From NCBI GenBank assembly GCA_942492055.1, contig CALODP010000002.1, positions 558,001-622,000 on the forward strand: 64,000 nt of DNA. The letters are read 5' to 3'. Positions 1 to 8,644 of the stretch are shown here, one piece after another; positions within the stretch are counted from its first letter, which is position 1; every line of letters starts with the position of its first letter. The notes below the pieces were generated by a model. It had not been told where the DNA came from. It worked only from the letters and a program-made list of their open reading frames with translations, and ran no database searches. Source of the stretch: CALODP01 sp942492055. Its GTDB lineage: Bacteria > Bacteroidota > Ignavibacteria > Ignavibacteriales > Melioribacteraceae. Both the position numbers and the translations under genes were made by a program.

Positions 1-256
1 CTTTTTCGGCATATTCACTTAGTGGGGTTAATTCATCTTGCTCATCTTCCACCAAATATCCCAGCATAGCCATAAGACGATATTTCATCACCGCCCTTTC
101 TTTATGAATACAGCAACGGTTCACCGCCTTCTTATGCTTCGGGGCCATCTCCAACGGGATTCTATCTATATCCTTGAGATTATCCTCAAAAAAAAGCTTA
201 GCTAGTTTTATTATCAATTCTCTTCGGATTATTGTAGCGTTATTAATATGATTCAT
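1..256 (-). CDS. [FeFe] hydrogenase, group B-type, N-terminal fragment
   Basis: Only the first 85 codons lie in the window; the gene runs off the left edge. The start ATG (complement of 254-256) follows a purine-rich AGAGAAGAGAG stretch. The visible N-terminus contains INNATIIRRELIIKLAKLFF, then a segment around IDRIPLEMAPK, a double-Cys NRCCIHKERAVMKYR segment, and DELTPLSEYA. From memory this is the N-terminal region of monomeric group B [FeFe] hydrogenases, which continue into ferredoxin-like 4Fe-4S domains and the H-cluster domain. A 25-bp gap separates it from an upstream thioredoxin-like ferredoxin gene on the same strand, so the two are probably one operon. The catalytic cysteines are outside the window, so the call rests on the N-terminus and the neighbour. 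Confidence 0.7.
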   Translation of the reverse strand, partial: MNHINNATIIRRELIIKLAKLFFEDNLKDIDRIPLEMAPKHKKAVNRCCIHKERAVMKYRLMAMLGYLVEDEQDELTPLSEYAEK

Positions 257-281
257 AACCTAAACAACTCTCTTCTCTTTA

Positions 282-536
282 TTATACAAGCAATTTTCTT
301 ACATTCTCAATAAATCGGGATACGGTAACACTTGAAAGCATATTTCCGTCTATCTCGACGAAAGGGGGTTTTAAACCTTCATGGTTTTCACAGTATTCCA
401 AACAAGGAAAGGGAACAATCTCTAATTTATCCTTAAGATCATCTGGTAAATTATCTTCCAAAGCTAGAAGATCGGCGGCACCCATTACAAAACAATTTGT
501 GCCGGTACATATTTTGGCCTTGATTCGGTTTTCCAT
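282..536 (-). CDS. Thioredoxin-like [2Fe-2S] ferredoxin (NuoE/HndA-like small protein)
   Basis: 84 aa, no signal peptide. Four cysteines sit in the pattern CTGTNC near the N-terminus and CLEYC around residues 45-49, the arrangement that binds a [2Fe-2S] cluster in thioredoxin-fold ferredoxins. The C-terminal half (PPFVEIDGNMLSSVTVSRFIENVRKLL) fits the last strand and helix of that fold. The gene lies directly upstream of the hydrogenase fragment on the same strand. In hydrogenase operons such proteins often act as electron carriers or small subunits; that role here is inferred from position. The family and cluster type are fairly clear, the physiological partner less so. Confidence 0.75.
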   Translation of the reverse strand: MENRIKAKICTGTNCFVMGAADLLALEDNLPDDLKDKLEIVPFPCLEYCENHEGLKPPFVEIDGNMLSSVTVSRFIENVRKLLV

Positions 537-691
537 TTAGTAACCCTCTTATCAATAGTGCGAATTGAAATTCAATTAGGTACATATTAATATTATCATC
601 GGATACAGGAATTATCGAAAAAAAAATTCTGAAATAAACACAGTAAAGCAATCTATTATTGCTTTCTTACCCCTCATAAGAATATCGTATC

Positions 692-709
692 ATGATTACC
701 GTAAATCAT
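692..709. promoter_or_regulatory. Palindrome in the divergent hydrogenase/DUF523 intergenic region
   Basis: The 335-bp gap 537-871 separates two divergent genes and holds no convincing ORF. Inside it ATGATT and AATCAT form perfect 6-bp arms around a 6-bp centre, placed where a regulator could act on either promoter. The TGAT-N8-ATCA spacing is not that of a standard FNR/CRP box (TGAT-N4-ATCA), so no regulator is named. Confidence 0.3.
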
Positions 710-871
710 AATTTGAAACTTGCAAATGTAAACATCACGCTTCTTTTATCCAAGGAGGATTATTTATTTTTGTTAATTGTCACGTTTTTTTTGCCCCTAA
801 AAATAGTATTGTATTTTTCGTGAACAATATCCGAGATTTGTAATTCAAATAAAAAAAGCTATGGAGAGAAA

Positions 872-1327
872 TTGAACAAAGTATTGATAAGCGCATGCCT
901 TGCGGGAAAGAATGTTAGATATGACGGGAAGAGCTCCGGAGAAATAAAACCGGCTATTAAGAAATTGATAGATGAAGGGAAAGCAATATTAATTTGTCCT
1001 GAAATGGATGCAGGATTAAAAGCGCCTAGAGCTTGTTGTGAGATAATCGGAGGGGACGGTAAAGATGTTCTTAAGGGTGCTGCAAAAGTAATGAATACGG
1101 AGAATGAGGATATTACGGATTATTTCATTATAGGAGCGAAGCTTACTAAGGAATTAGCGAAAAAGGAAGGTATAAGAAAAGCAATATTAAAAGAACAATC
1201 CCCATCTTGTGGCACGAAAAGAATATATGATGGTACTTTCTCCGGGAATAAAGTACCGGGTGCGGGAGTCACTGCTGCAATTCTAAATACAATTGAGTGT
1301 GAAACTATTAGCGACGAAGACATATAG
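872..1327 (+). CDS. DUF523 family protein
   Basis: 151 aa cytosolic protein matching the DUF523 (YbbK) family by eye: the N-terminal VLISACLAGKNVRYDG, CPEMDAGLKAPR, and the C-terminal EQSPSCGTKRIYDGTFSG followed by PGAGVTAA. Conserved cysteines at the start (SACL), middle (CPE, ACCE) and in SPSCG suggest metal or Fe-S binding, but the biochemical function is not established. Translation starts at a TTG (872) preceded by GGAGAG with suitable spacing; there is no better in-frame ATG. It is transcribed away from the hydrogenase operon and is followed by several other small enzymes on the same strand. Confidence 0.85.
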   Translation: MNKVLISACLAGKNVRYDGKSSGEIKPAIKKLIDEGKAILICPEMDAGLKAPRACCEIIGGDGKDVLKGAAKVMNTENEDITDYFIIGAKLTKELAKKEGIRKAILKEQSPSCGTKRIYDGTFSGNKVPGAGVTAAILNTIECETISDEDI

Positions 1328-1433
1328 TTTATTCCGGAAGCATAAAAAGTTATTACATCAAACGGAATTTTCCTCTTTCATCATTTGTTTTATAAAACAG
1401 AGAAGCTAGCAATAAAGCAGAAAGGAGGAAGCG

Positions 1434-2276
1434 GTGGAAAATTATGAAATTTCGATTATGACAAAATCGGATTTGGCTTTTGCTCTTGAACTCGCAAACA
1501 AGGAAGGCTGGAATACCGGAATAAATGATATCGAGCCATTCTATGAGGCAGATAACAATGGCTTTTTTATAGGAAAGCTAGCTGATAAACCTATCGCTAC
1601 TCTTTCGGCTGTTAATTACGGAAACGGATTCGGATTTATGGGATTCTATATAGTACTTCCCGAATATAGAAATCAAGGATATGGAATTGAAATTTGGAAG
1701 AAAGGAATCGAATATTTAAGAGGGAAAAATATTGGCTTGGACGGAGTTCTGGAACAACAACGGAATTATGAAAAATCCGGATTTAAGCTAGCATACAATA
1801 ATATACGTTTCGAGGGAAAATCAAAGAAATATGATAGAGATAAAAATGATGTTTATCCTTTTGATAAATGTCTTTTCCCTGCAATTTGTAATTATGACAG
1901 AAAACATTTTCCAGCTAAGCGAATGTCTTTTTTGAATGAATGGATAAAACATTCCATAATAACTTTATGCTATTCAAAGAACAATATAATCAAAGGCTAT
2001 GCCTCAATAAGGAGATGTAGAGAGGGATATAAAATAGGGCCTCTTTTCGCGGATAATTATAATATAGCTGAGGAGCTTCTTAAAGAATTAAACAATAGAA
2101 TCGAAGAAAATGTGAAAATCTATTTGGATGTTCCGTCGATAAATTTTGATGGGATAAAACTGATAGAGAATTATGGTATGAAAAAAGTATTCGAAACAGT
2201 AAGGATGTATACTGAAGAACTTCCTAAGCTTAATTACGAAGGAGTATATGGAGTTACCTCTTTCGAATTAGGATAA
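1434..2276 (+). CDS. GNAT acetyltransferase with duplicated C-terminal domain
   Basis: 280 aa. The N-terminal half is a GNAT fold: MGFYIVLPEYRNQGYGIEIW is the acetyl-CoA-binding strand-loop-helix with the R/Q-x-x-G-x-G/A signature (RNQGYG). The second half (about residues 145-270) looks like the Acetyltransf_18-type domain found in YitH-like two-domain GNAT proteins, with IKGYASIRRCREGYKIGPLF. The start is a GTG at 1434 placed 6 nt after a strong AAAGGAGGAA ribosome-binding site, which decides against later ATGs. The substrate cannot be read from sequence. Confidence 0.75.
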   Translation: MENYEISIMTKSDLAFALELANKEGWNTGINDIEPFYEADNNGFFIGKLADKPIATLSAVNYGNGFGFMGFYIVLPEYRNQGYGIEIWKKGIEYLRGKNIGLDGVLEQQRNYEKSGFKLAYNNIRFEGKSKKYDRDKNDVYPFDKCLFPAICNYDRKHFPAKRMSFLNEWIKHSIITLCYSKNNIIKGYASIRRCREGYKIGPLFADNYNIAEELLKELNNRIEENVKIYLDVPSINFDGIKLIENYGMKKVFETVRMYTEELPKLNYEGVYGVTSFELG

Positions 2277-2351
2277 ATGATTTTTTCTATGGAATAATAT
2301 TAGTCATATCTCGTCTTAGATAATATATAAATTCTAATTCGGGATATTATT

Positions 2352-2801
2352 ATGAAAAGAACAACTTCTCAGCCACCTCTCTATTTCTTTTTGGCCTTAG
2401 TCGGTATTCTGGGATTCAATATCTTTAATGATCATTTTTCTTTTACAAGTGATTTGCTGAAAGGAATTGGTTTAATGCTAGCTTTCCTTGGATTTATTAT
2501 TAACATTATTGCAGATAATCACTTTAAGAGGATTCATACAACTGTGAAGCATGGAGATTGCTCGGCCAAATTGGCTACCGGAGGAATCTTCGAATATTCT
2601 AGGAATCCGATGTATTTCGGAATGGTACTATTTCTGGTAGGGCTAAGTCTATTTCTGGATAACTATTTTGGATTATTATTTTCCGGGATTTTTGCGATTC
2701 TCCTACAAAGGCTTTTTATTTCGAAGGAAGAAAAAATGCTTACTGAAAGATTTGGTGTCGACTACATTTCGTATATGAAGCGTGTGAGACGATGGATTTA
2801 G
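2352..2801 (+). CDS. Isoprenylcysteine carboxyl methyltransferase-like membrane protein
   Basis: 149 aa integral membrane protein with about four hydrophobic segments (residues 10-25, 37-54, 85-101, 105-120). The C-terminal half carries the ICMT/PEMT-family signature: YSRNPMYFGM, then SKEEKMLTERFG, and YISYMKRVRRWI at the extreme C-terminus. In this superfamily these regions bind S-adenosylmethionine and methylate a lipid-linked or small substrate at the membrane. The bacterial substrates are mostly unknown. The next gene begins 12 bp downstream, so it is probably co-transcribed with the YkgJ and DUF2148 genes. Confidence 0.75.
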   Translation: MKRTTSQPPLYFFLALVGILGFNIFNDHFSFTSDLLKGIGLMLAFLGFIINIIADNHFKRIHTTVKHGDCSAKLATGGIFEYSRNPMYFGMVLFLVGLSLFLDNYFGLLFSGIFAILLQRLFISKEEKMLTERFGVDYISYMKRVRRWI

Positions 2802-2813
2802 TTAAAGGAAAAT

Positions 2814-3350
2814 ATGATTATATCGGAAGAGGAAGTATCGTTACGATTAAGTTATTTATATGATGAAATAGATAATAAAATAGAGAAAATAGAAAGATTA
2901 AACGAAGATAATATTGTGTGCCGTTGTGGATGCTCCGCTTGCTGTATTGATGATCTAACAGTTTTTTCGGTTGAAGCGGATAATATTTTGCGAAATTACG
3001 AGAGTATGTTAAATTATAATGCACCGCATGAAGAGGGAGGTTGTGCTTTTCTCGATGATATGGGGAGATGTAGAATATATGAGAGTCGTCCCTATGTTTG
3101 CAGAACGCAAGGTTTACCTCTAAGATGGTTTGATGAGGATGAAAAAGGAAATTCGGTGGAATATCGGGATATTTGCCCGACAAACGATAATGATGATTTA
3201 ATGACCGGAACAGATCCGGATTATTTTTGGATGATCGGGCCATATGAAGAAAGATTATTTGATTTACAACATGATTTGTATAACGGAAATATGAAAAGGA
3301 TCCGATTACGGGATCTATTCGATAAAGGAAAAAGAATTATTTCGAGGTAA
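2814..3350 (+). CDS. YkgJ family cysteine cluster protein
   Basis: 178 aa. It has the typical Cys pattern of the YkgJ/UPF0153 family: CRCGCSACC near residues 37-45, GGCAFLDDMGRCRIYESRPYVC with the R-P-x-x-C motif, and a late CPTNDN. The family is thought to bind an Fe-S or zinc centre; its role is unknown. The gene overlaps nothing, but the stop is only 2 bp before the next start, a tight operon arrangement with the DUF2148 gene. A reverse-strand reading of this segment is long but has no family features and was discarded. Confidence 0.75.
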   Translation: MIISEEEVSLRLSYLYDEIDNKIEKIERLNEDNIVCRCGCSACCIDDLTVFSVEADNILRNYESMLNYNAPHEEGGCAFLDDMGRCRIYESRPYVCRTQGLPLRWFDEDEKGNSVEYRDICPTNDNDDLMTGTDPDYFWMIGPYEERLFDLQHDLYNGNMKRIRLRDLFDKGKRIISR

Positions 3351-3352
3351 AA

Positions 3353-3892
3353 GTGGAAATAATCACAGATGAAGAAGTAAAGAACGAAGTTGTTTTAGAT
3401 GTTGCCCGAAAAATGACAGCAGCGGCTCTAACCGCCCCAAAGGCGCGTGGGAAAAACTATATTGTTTCGGCTATCGTTACAGGGGAAGGAATAAAGAAAA
3501 TATCAGAAGTATTATTCGAATTAGCTGAAAATGAGAATGCTCCGGCATTTTTCAAAAGAGACGCTGAAAATATTCTCAGTGCTCAAGCTATGGTAATTCT
3601 TGGGACAAGAATACAATCAATGGGGCTTAGTCCTTGCGGAATGTGTGGTGCGAAAAATTGCGCGGAGAAGGACAAGAATCCGAATCAGCCTTGTGTTTTC
3701 AATACCGGAGATCTTGGAATTGCAGTAGGATCTGCCGTAAGTGTCGCTATGGATAACAGAATTGATAACAGGATAATGTACACTGTTGGGCAGGCAATTC
3801 TTAAGATGAAACTTCTCGGGGATGATATTAAAATTGCATATGGAATACCATTAAGCATTTCTGCAAAAAATCCGTTTTTCGATAGGAAATAA
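3353..3892 (+). CDS. DUF2148 ferredoxin-domain protein
   Basis: 179 aa. The start is a GTG 2 bp after the previous stop. The family signature is visible as ARKMTAAALTAPKARG near the N-terminus, MVILGTRIQSMGLSPCGMCG in the middle, and a GDLGIAVGSAVSVAMDNRIDNR segment near the C-terminus. Cysteines in PCGMCG, NC and QPC may coordinate an Fe-S cluster, which is why the family is described as ferredoxin-like. Function unknown; these proteins are common in anaerobes, in keeping with the DUF523 and YkgJ neighbours. Confidence 0.8.
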   Translation: MEIITDEEVKNEVVLDVARKMTAAALTAPKARGKNYIVSAIVTGEGIKKISEVLFELAENENAPAFFKRDAENILSAQAMVILGTRIQSMGLSPCGMCGAKNCAEKDKNPNQPCVFNTGDLGIAVGSAVSVAMDNRIDNRIMYTVGQAILKMKLLGDDIKIAYGIPLSISAKNPFFDRK

Positions 3893-4085
3893 AGTAATGG
3901 GAAGATTATTATTCAGATAATCTTCCTAATTTCGGAGAAACCTTTTTAATCTGTTGCTAATGATTAACTATTTTAGCATCTTATCAACGATTAAGGGATT
4001 GCTAAGGAATCGATTAGAAATTACGCCAATCATCAAGTTTGTTGGGAATATCATAGAATATTTTTCAAAATAAATTGGCAAAATC

Positions 4086-5042
4086 ATGGTTCCCTTATCC
4101 GAAAAGAAAAGGGTCGTTGTTGTTGTAAACAAATGGTGGGAATGTGATCCGATTATGTTTACATTAACAAACGACTACGTCCGTCCGTATACGGTTTTAG
4201 GATGGCCGGAAATATTTAATTATCCCCATTCTCACAGATCATTCTCAGAAATGCCCAGAGCGGTATTCACATTAGAAAAGATCCAAGCTGAAATTTGGTG
4301 TATCTCCGATTTATTGGCTAAATACACAGATGATCCATGTCATCAATCAAGCTCGGAATTAAAAATGAAAATATTACCTAATATTTTCGATGCTTCGGGA
4401 AAACCGCCGGATCTGGTTATTGCCGTTGGAACTGCCTCTGCATATCCTAATGATAAATCTTTCAATGGATCGGTTATAATCGGTGGAAAAGTTTTTCTTC
4501 ATAACGGTCATCCCTTCGGAGAGAATAAATGTAGCGATTTTCGCGAAGGCCCATTTGATCAAGTGATGGATTCGTTATTGACTCCCATAATCTTCGATGA
4601 ATATACAAGGTATATTTCCTCTCCGGAAACAGTAACAAAGCTTTTGCTTAATTCCAAACATTTTCCTGCAGAACAGATAGGAATATTAACTGATTACAAT
4701 TTTGTTAATCTAAGTACGATTAACGTAACCGATTATACGGAATATGGCGTAAAAGACCGAGAAACATTGAAAAGTTATAGTCTCCATTATTACGATAATT
4801 ATGCCCGATCTTTGGAAACTACTCATGGTTTGATAAAAATCGCTGCAGGACTTGATACGCCATTCATGTTTGTCTCCGGTATTGTAGATAGACTAGATCA
4901 TTTTTCGGAAGATGTTGGCAAACCACCCTATTGCCAGAATACTGTAGGAGCTCATAATGCCGGTGTTGCATTGGCCTGGTTGCTAGCTTGTATTGAAATC
5001 ACTCATGGTTCGTCAAAAAGATTACCCGAGAAATATCTTTGA
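4086..5042 (+). CDS. Uncharacterised protein, possibly nucleoside-phosphorylase-like
   Basis: 318 aa, no signal peptide or membrane segment. Parts resemble the phosphorylase (PNP/UDP/MTAN) superfamily: PDLVIAVGTASAYP is like the glycine-rich phosphate/nucleoside loop, SLETTHGLIKIAAGLDTPF resembles the 'E-M/T-E-T' region, and FMFVSGIVDRLDHF resembles the late 'SD' strand. I infer a phosphorylase-like fold from these, but the similarity is weak by eye and catalytic residues cannot be assigned. It stands alone, with 190 bp upstream and a strong terminator downstream. No clear ribosome-binding site precedes the ATG. Confidence 0.5.
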   Translation: MVPLSEKKRVVVVVNKWWECDPIMFTLTNDYVRPYTVLGWPEIFNYPHSHRSFSEMPRAVFTLEKIQAEIWCISDLLAKYTDDPCHQSSSELKMKILPNIFDASGKPPDLVIAVGTASAYPNDKSFNGSVIIGGKVFLHNGHPFGENKCSDFREGPFDQVMDSLLTPIIFDEYTRYISSPETVTKLLLNSKHFPAEQIGILTDYNFVNLSTINVTDYTEYGVKDRETLKSYSLHYYDNYARSLETTHGLIKIAAGLDTPFMFVSGIVDRLDHFSEDVGKPPYCQNTVGAHNAGVALAWLLACIEITHGSSKRLPEKYL

Positions 5043-5079
5043 GAAGCAAATTATCTTTTTCTAAATAGATATTCTATTT

Positions 5080-5105
5080 GGCTCTGTTTATTCGGAGCCT
5101 TTTTT
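5080..5105 (+). terminator. Rho-independent terminator
   Basis: GGCTC pairs with GAGCC across a 10-nt loop and is followed immediately by six T residues. It lies about 40 bp after the stop of the 318-aa phosphorylase-like gene and ends that transcription unit. Confidence 0.8.
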
Positions 5106-5288
5106 ATGGAAATATATTGTGGTAATAAATGAATGTTTCTTCGACATCATGTAAAAGGAGAAAATATGCATGCTATGATACTCTCTAAGAAAAAAAATCT
5201 TTTTACTCAAACTATTCTTCCTTTTAACTTGTAATCTGTCTAAAAAAAACTATAATTTAGTAGAGAAATTCTAACTACTGGGAAACAT

Positions 5289-6122
5289 ATGAAAAAACAT
5301 TTATTACTCTTATTTACGCTTGTTTTTCTTTTGCCATCTTTTATCTCTGCTCAAGAAATCGAACCGATGGAAGTCTTTGTAATTGATTCTTACGTAACCC
5401 CGAAAAAACCATACAGAATAAAAATCCTATTTTATACATCCGACAGTGCCTTGTCAAAAATAATAATCGACAACAAACATGAATTAACTGTTTCGGAAAA
5501 ATATACAGATAAGCATATGATTGAGATGCCATTAAGTGATTATTCATTTGATTCCATTTCTGTTCCCTTAAGAATTATTGTTACCGATAAAAACGGAGTT
5601 GTATCGGAAGGGGAACCGAGCGAAATAATGCTCCCTCATGAAATTAACGATATGAAAGGAAAGGGTTCAAGTATATTTACCGTGTGCTGTTTCGGAGGGG
5701 TGATTTTCGGCCTTCCTTCACCAACATATGTTAATATGAATGGGGAGGAATATTTCGGATTAGCTAAAGAAATACCAATATTCTCCTTTTTCTCTGGTGG
5801 ATATAATTATCCGAAAAGATTTGTTAGTTTGGAGTATGCTCATTTCTTCAAAGCAGAACAAAAGAATTTTATGAGAGTAGGTTATAAAGAAGTAATACAG
5901 ATTCCTGTTTTCGAATATATTAGTCCCGGAGTAAGCGGATTTACAGATTTCAAAGGATTTAACGGAATATCTCCGGAAATTACTCTGGGAATGTTTAAGG
6001 TATATAATGTTTTTACATTTTACGGAAGATACAGATATAGCGTGAAACCGAGTGAAAGTAATCATGATTTTCACGAAATATCTATCGGGTTATATTCAAA
6101 TTTCTTTTCAATCAATATTTAG
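5289..6122 (+). CDS. Secreted protein, probable outer-membrane barrel
   Basis: 277 aa. A classical signal peptide (MKKHLLLLFTLVFLLPSF, then ISAQ) predicts export with cleavage after SAQ. Residues about 25-115 look like an Ig-like beta domain. From about 125 the chain is rich in alternating aromatic residues and Gly and ends in EISIGLYSNFFSINI, typical of a short outer-membrane beta-barrel or a periplasmic beta-protein. I recognise no named family. A GNAT gene starts 11 bp downstream, so the two may be co-transcribed although they have no obvious functional link. Confidence 0.6.
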   Translation: MKKHLLLLFTLVFLLPSFISAQEIEPMEVFVIDSYVTPKKPYRIKILFYTSDSALSKIIIDNKHELTVSEKYTDKHMIEMPLSDYSFDSISVPLRIIVTDKNGVVSEGEPSEIMLPHEINDMKGKGSSIFTVCCFGGVIFGLPSPTYVNMNGEEYFGLAKEIPIFSFFSGGYNYPKRFVSLEYAHFFKAEQKNFMRVGYKEVIQIPVFEYISPGVSGFTDFKGFNGISPEITLGMFKVYNVFTFYGRYRYSVKPSESNHDFHEISIGLYSNFFSINI

Positions 6123-6132
6123 GAGAGCGAAG

Positions 6133-7032
6133 ATGGAAATACGAGAATTGAAGAAAGAGGACGTAGGAGAACTACTAGTCCTTGTTAATGACGGAATGAA
6201 ACTCGACAAATTTACTTTTCCGCTTCTGGAAGAAAATACGATTAATGACGAAGATTATGCTCCCGAACTGACTCTTCTCGCCATAGATGATAACAAGATG
6301 GTTGGTTTTATTATGGGGGTAATTAGAGAAAGGGAAGATGGCCCTATGGGTTATGTGAAAATTCTTTGCGTTGATCCTGAATACAGAAGAAAAAAAGTAG
6401 CTTCGGAATTGTATGGAAAGATCGAAATACGATTTATGGAAAAAGGAATTAAAAAAATTAGAGTTTACGAAGCATGGCCAAATTATTATATGCCCGGTAT
6501 CGATCCTTTTTATACTGAAGCGATCTGTTTCTTTGAGAGAAACGGTTACAAAAAGATTGGTGATACCTCTAATTTGAAATGTGAATTAACCGGACAAGAT
6601 TTTTCTACATATACAGAAGAGGATAATCTTGAAGCAAAAGAGATAAAGATAATTCGTGCTTCCAAAGAGGATTACGATAGAGTTATGGAATGGACGGCCA
6701 AGAATTTCGCTCCTTGGAAGTTTGAAATTACAAGCGCATTTCAAAATGATCCGATTTCTCTTCATATTGCAATCGAGAAAGAGGAAATGATCGCTTTTTC
6801 CGCCTATGAAGCTAACAACAAAGGGACTGGTTGGTTTGGCCCGATGGGAACAACCGAAGCAGCTCGTGGTAAGGGAGTTGGTGGAATACTTTTAAAGAAA
6901 TGTTTGGCGGATATGAAAAAAGCCGGATTTAAGAAAGCTATTATTCCTTGGGTCGGCCCGATACCTTTTTATATGCATTACGCCAATGCCAAAATGGATA
7001 GAGTTTTTTGGAGATACGAAAAGACACTTTAA
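6133..7032 (+). CDS. Double-domain GNAT acetyltransferase
   Basis: 299 aa with two tandem GNAT folds. Domain 1 (residues 1-160) has VKILCVDPEYRRKKVASELY, a slightly degraded CoA loop (R-R-K-K-V-A). Domain 2 (about 175-299) has TTEAARGKGVGGILLKKCL, a canonical R-G-K-G-V-G loop, so the second domain is the more likely active one. A longer reading from 6052 exists, but AGGAGAG at 6121-6127 sits 5 nt before the ATG at 6133 and fixes the start there. The substrate is unknown. Together with the 1434-2276 gene this is the second two-domain GNAT in 6 kb. Confidence 0.75.
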   Translation: MEIRELKKEDVGELLVLVNDGMKLDKFTFPLLEENTINDEDYAPELTLLAIDDNKMVGFIMGVIREREDGPMGYVKILCVDPEYRRKKVASELYGKIEIRFMEKGIKKIRVYEAWPNYYMPGIDPFYTEAICFFERNGYKKIGDTSNLKCELTGQDFSTYTEEDNLEAKEIKIIRASKEDYDRVMEWTAKNFAPWKFEITSAFQNDPISLHIAIEKEEMIAFSAYEANNKGTGWFGPMGTTEAARGKGVGGILLKKCLADMKKAGFKKAIIPWVGPIPFYMHYANAKMDRVFWRYEKTL

Positions 7033-7042
7033 GAAAATAGAT

Positions 7043-7074
7043 AAGGCGATTCGGAGATATAACCGAATCGCCTT
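7043..7074. terminator. Bidirectional terminator hairpin
   Basis: AAGGCGATTCGG and CCGAATCGCCTT form a perfect 12-bp stem with an 8-nt loop, placed exactly between two convergent genes (GNAT on plus, T9SS protein on minus). U-rich sequence follows on both strands but is interrupted, so efficiency may differ by direction. Confidence 0.7.
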
Positions 7075-7079
7075 CATAA

Positions 7080-8441
7080 TTACCGAAGTAGAATCATTTT
7101 TTTTGTAATCGCTTTTCCCCCGTAAACGATACTGTAGAAATACACCCCACTCGATAAAGTCTTTTCCGAAAACATATAAGAATGTTTTCCCGCTGAAAGA
7201 TTTTGCTCCATCAAATCAAATACTTTTTCACCAAGAACATTGAAGAGAATTATTTTTACATTTCCGGAGGATGGAATTGTGAAATTTATATTAGTTGAAG
7301 GATTAAAAGGATTCGGATAATTTTGCTCTATGGAAAATGTTAAGTTATGGACAGATACTTTTTCCCGGGGATGATTAACCGTAGTAACATCATTGGGATC
7401 ATAACCGCAACAATATGCTCCGTTTATTAATTCTCCGTTATTATTTGAGGCAATATCGTAAAAGATTATACCATTCCCTTCATTCATTTTCCAATATCCG
7501 GATAGATTGTCTTCCGAACCGGAGGGAGGGTTATCAATTAATGAGCTTATTTCATTTTGGGATAAAGCTTTATTCCATATTTGTAATTCGTCAATTGCTC
7601 CTAATAAGTGTTGAGTAAGTAAAGCTCTATTTCCTATAATTATTGGAGAGTTAATGTTCTCGGCAATTTCCGTTGCCATAATAGTGCTGTCGTTTACTGA
7701 CAAGGTTTGTTGAATGCCATTTACAAAGCAAAGAAATTCTTGTTGTGCGATACTATAAGAAATAGCGATATGATGCCATCTGTTTGTTGTTAAGGAATTG
7801 GCGTTCCCTTTAATTTTCAATGTCGTATTGTCATTTCTACTTAACTTAATTATGAGTCCGTTTTTTACATTTCCTCCAAGAGAGGTGCTCGAAGTTTCAA
7901 TTGAAAGCATCTTTTTGTCAATAATTGTCTTTCTATTTAGCGAGGTAAGATTAACCCAACAAAGTATACTCCATTCTTTACCAAGTACCAATTGTTCTGT
8001 GGCTGGTATTAGCCCGTAAGATCCTGCCTCGAAAAAGTTTACCGAAGAGTTTCCATCGAAAACGTTGATGAGATTCCCATCCGAATCAGCTGTAATTCCG
8101 TCCAACTCTCCGGCCTCCTTAATATTTACCTCAAAGACTTTGTCATCAGTCGAAAGATCAAATCCGATAACATCTTTTCCGCTACTCACATACAAGACAT
8201 TTTCGTGAATGCAATTTCCGAGGCATCCGATATTACTTTTGTAAACGCTTTGAGTACCCACCGAATCAATTTCAACAATTGTTGAATTTCCGAAGCATGA
8301 TACCAGATATCGATTGTTTAACGTGTCGAACGCAACACTTTCCGGATTTGATATGAGAGATTGTCCGGTCAAAAAAGAATTGAAGCAAAACGAAAACATG
8401 ACAAATAAAAGAATGTTAATCCTTTTTGCAAGTAAAAACAT
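7080..8441 (-). CDS. T9SS-exported protein: partial beta-propeller, LamG domain and sorting domain
   Basis: 453 aa. Signal peptide at the N-terminus (FLLAKRINILLFVMFSFCF) ending near LTGQ. Residues about 20-125 resemble SMP-30/NHL propeller repeats (NPESVAFD, ELDGITADSDGNL) but only two to three blades are present. A concanavalin/LamG-3 domain follows (about 130-320), with KEWSILCWVNL, RWHHIAISYS and LLGAIDELQIWNKALS. The C-terminal 80 residues are a type IX secretion sorting domain: NYPNPFNPSTNI, LFNVLGEKV and SSGVYFYSI, ending KKMILLR. GGGGG lies 5 nt before the ATG at 8441, preferred over a TTG four codons earlier. The abrupt propeller-to-LamG junction suggests an ancestral in-frame deletion or fusion. 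Confidence 0.8.
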   Translation of the reverse strand: MFLLAKRINILLFVMFSFCFNSFLTGQSLISNPESVAFDTLNNRYLVSCFGNSTIVEIDSVGTQSVYKSNIGCLGNCIHENVLYVSSGKDVIGFDLSTDDKVFEVNIKEAGELDGITADSDGNLINVFDGNSSVNFFEAGSYGLIPATEQLVLGKEWSILCWVNLTSLNRKTIIDKKMLSIETSSTSLGGNVKNGLIIKLSRNDNTTLKIKGNANSLTTNRWHHIAISYSIAQQEFLCFVNGIQQTLSVNDSTIMATEIAENINSPIIIGNRALLTQHLLGAIDELQIWNKALSQNEISSLIDNPPSGSEDNLSGYWKMNEGNGIIFYDIASNNNGELINGAYCCGYDPNDVTTVNHPREKVSVHNLTFSIEQNYPNPFNPSTNINFTIPSSGNVKIILFNVLGEKVFDLMEQNLSAGKHSYMFSEKTLSSGVYFYSIVYGGKAITKKMILLR

Positions 8442-8644
8442 TTTAACCCCCAATAGTTAGAAATACTACATCTCGAAAATAGTGTTATTAGCTGACAAAG
8501 CAAGTGATGAATCGGGTAGTCGACATATTGATCGATAAAAGGCATTAAGGGAAGATTAGTAGCGAGGAGTCAAATTAGTTGCTTCTGTATTTTCAATTAT
8601 TATATTGCAAAAAGTGTTTTCGGTAAACCCTCTAATGATAGATA

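Noticed and set aside
692..709. FNR/CRP binding site
   Set aside because: The half-sites TGAT and ATCA are 8 bp apart rather than 4, so only a generic palindrome is reported.
2818..3243. Minus-strand protein of 141 codons
   Set aside because: It lies opposite the well-supported YkgJ gene and has no recognisable features.
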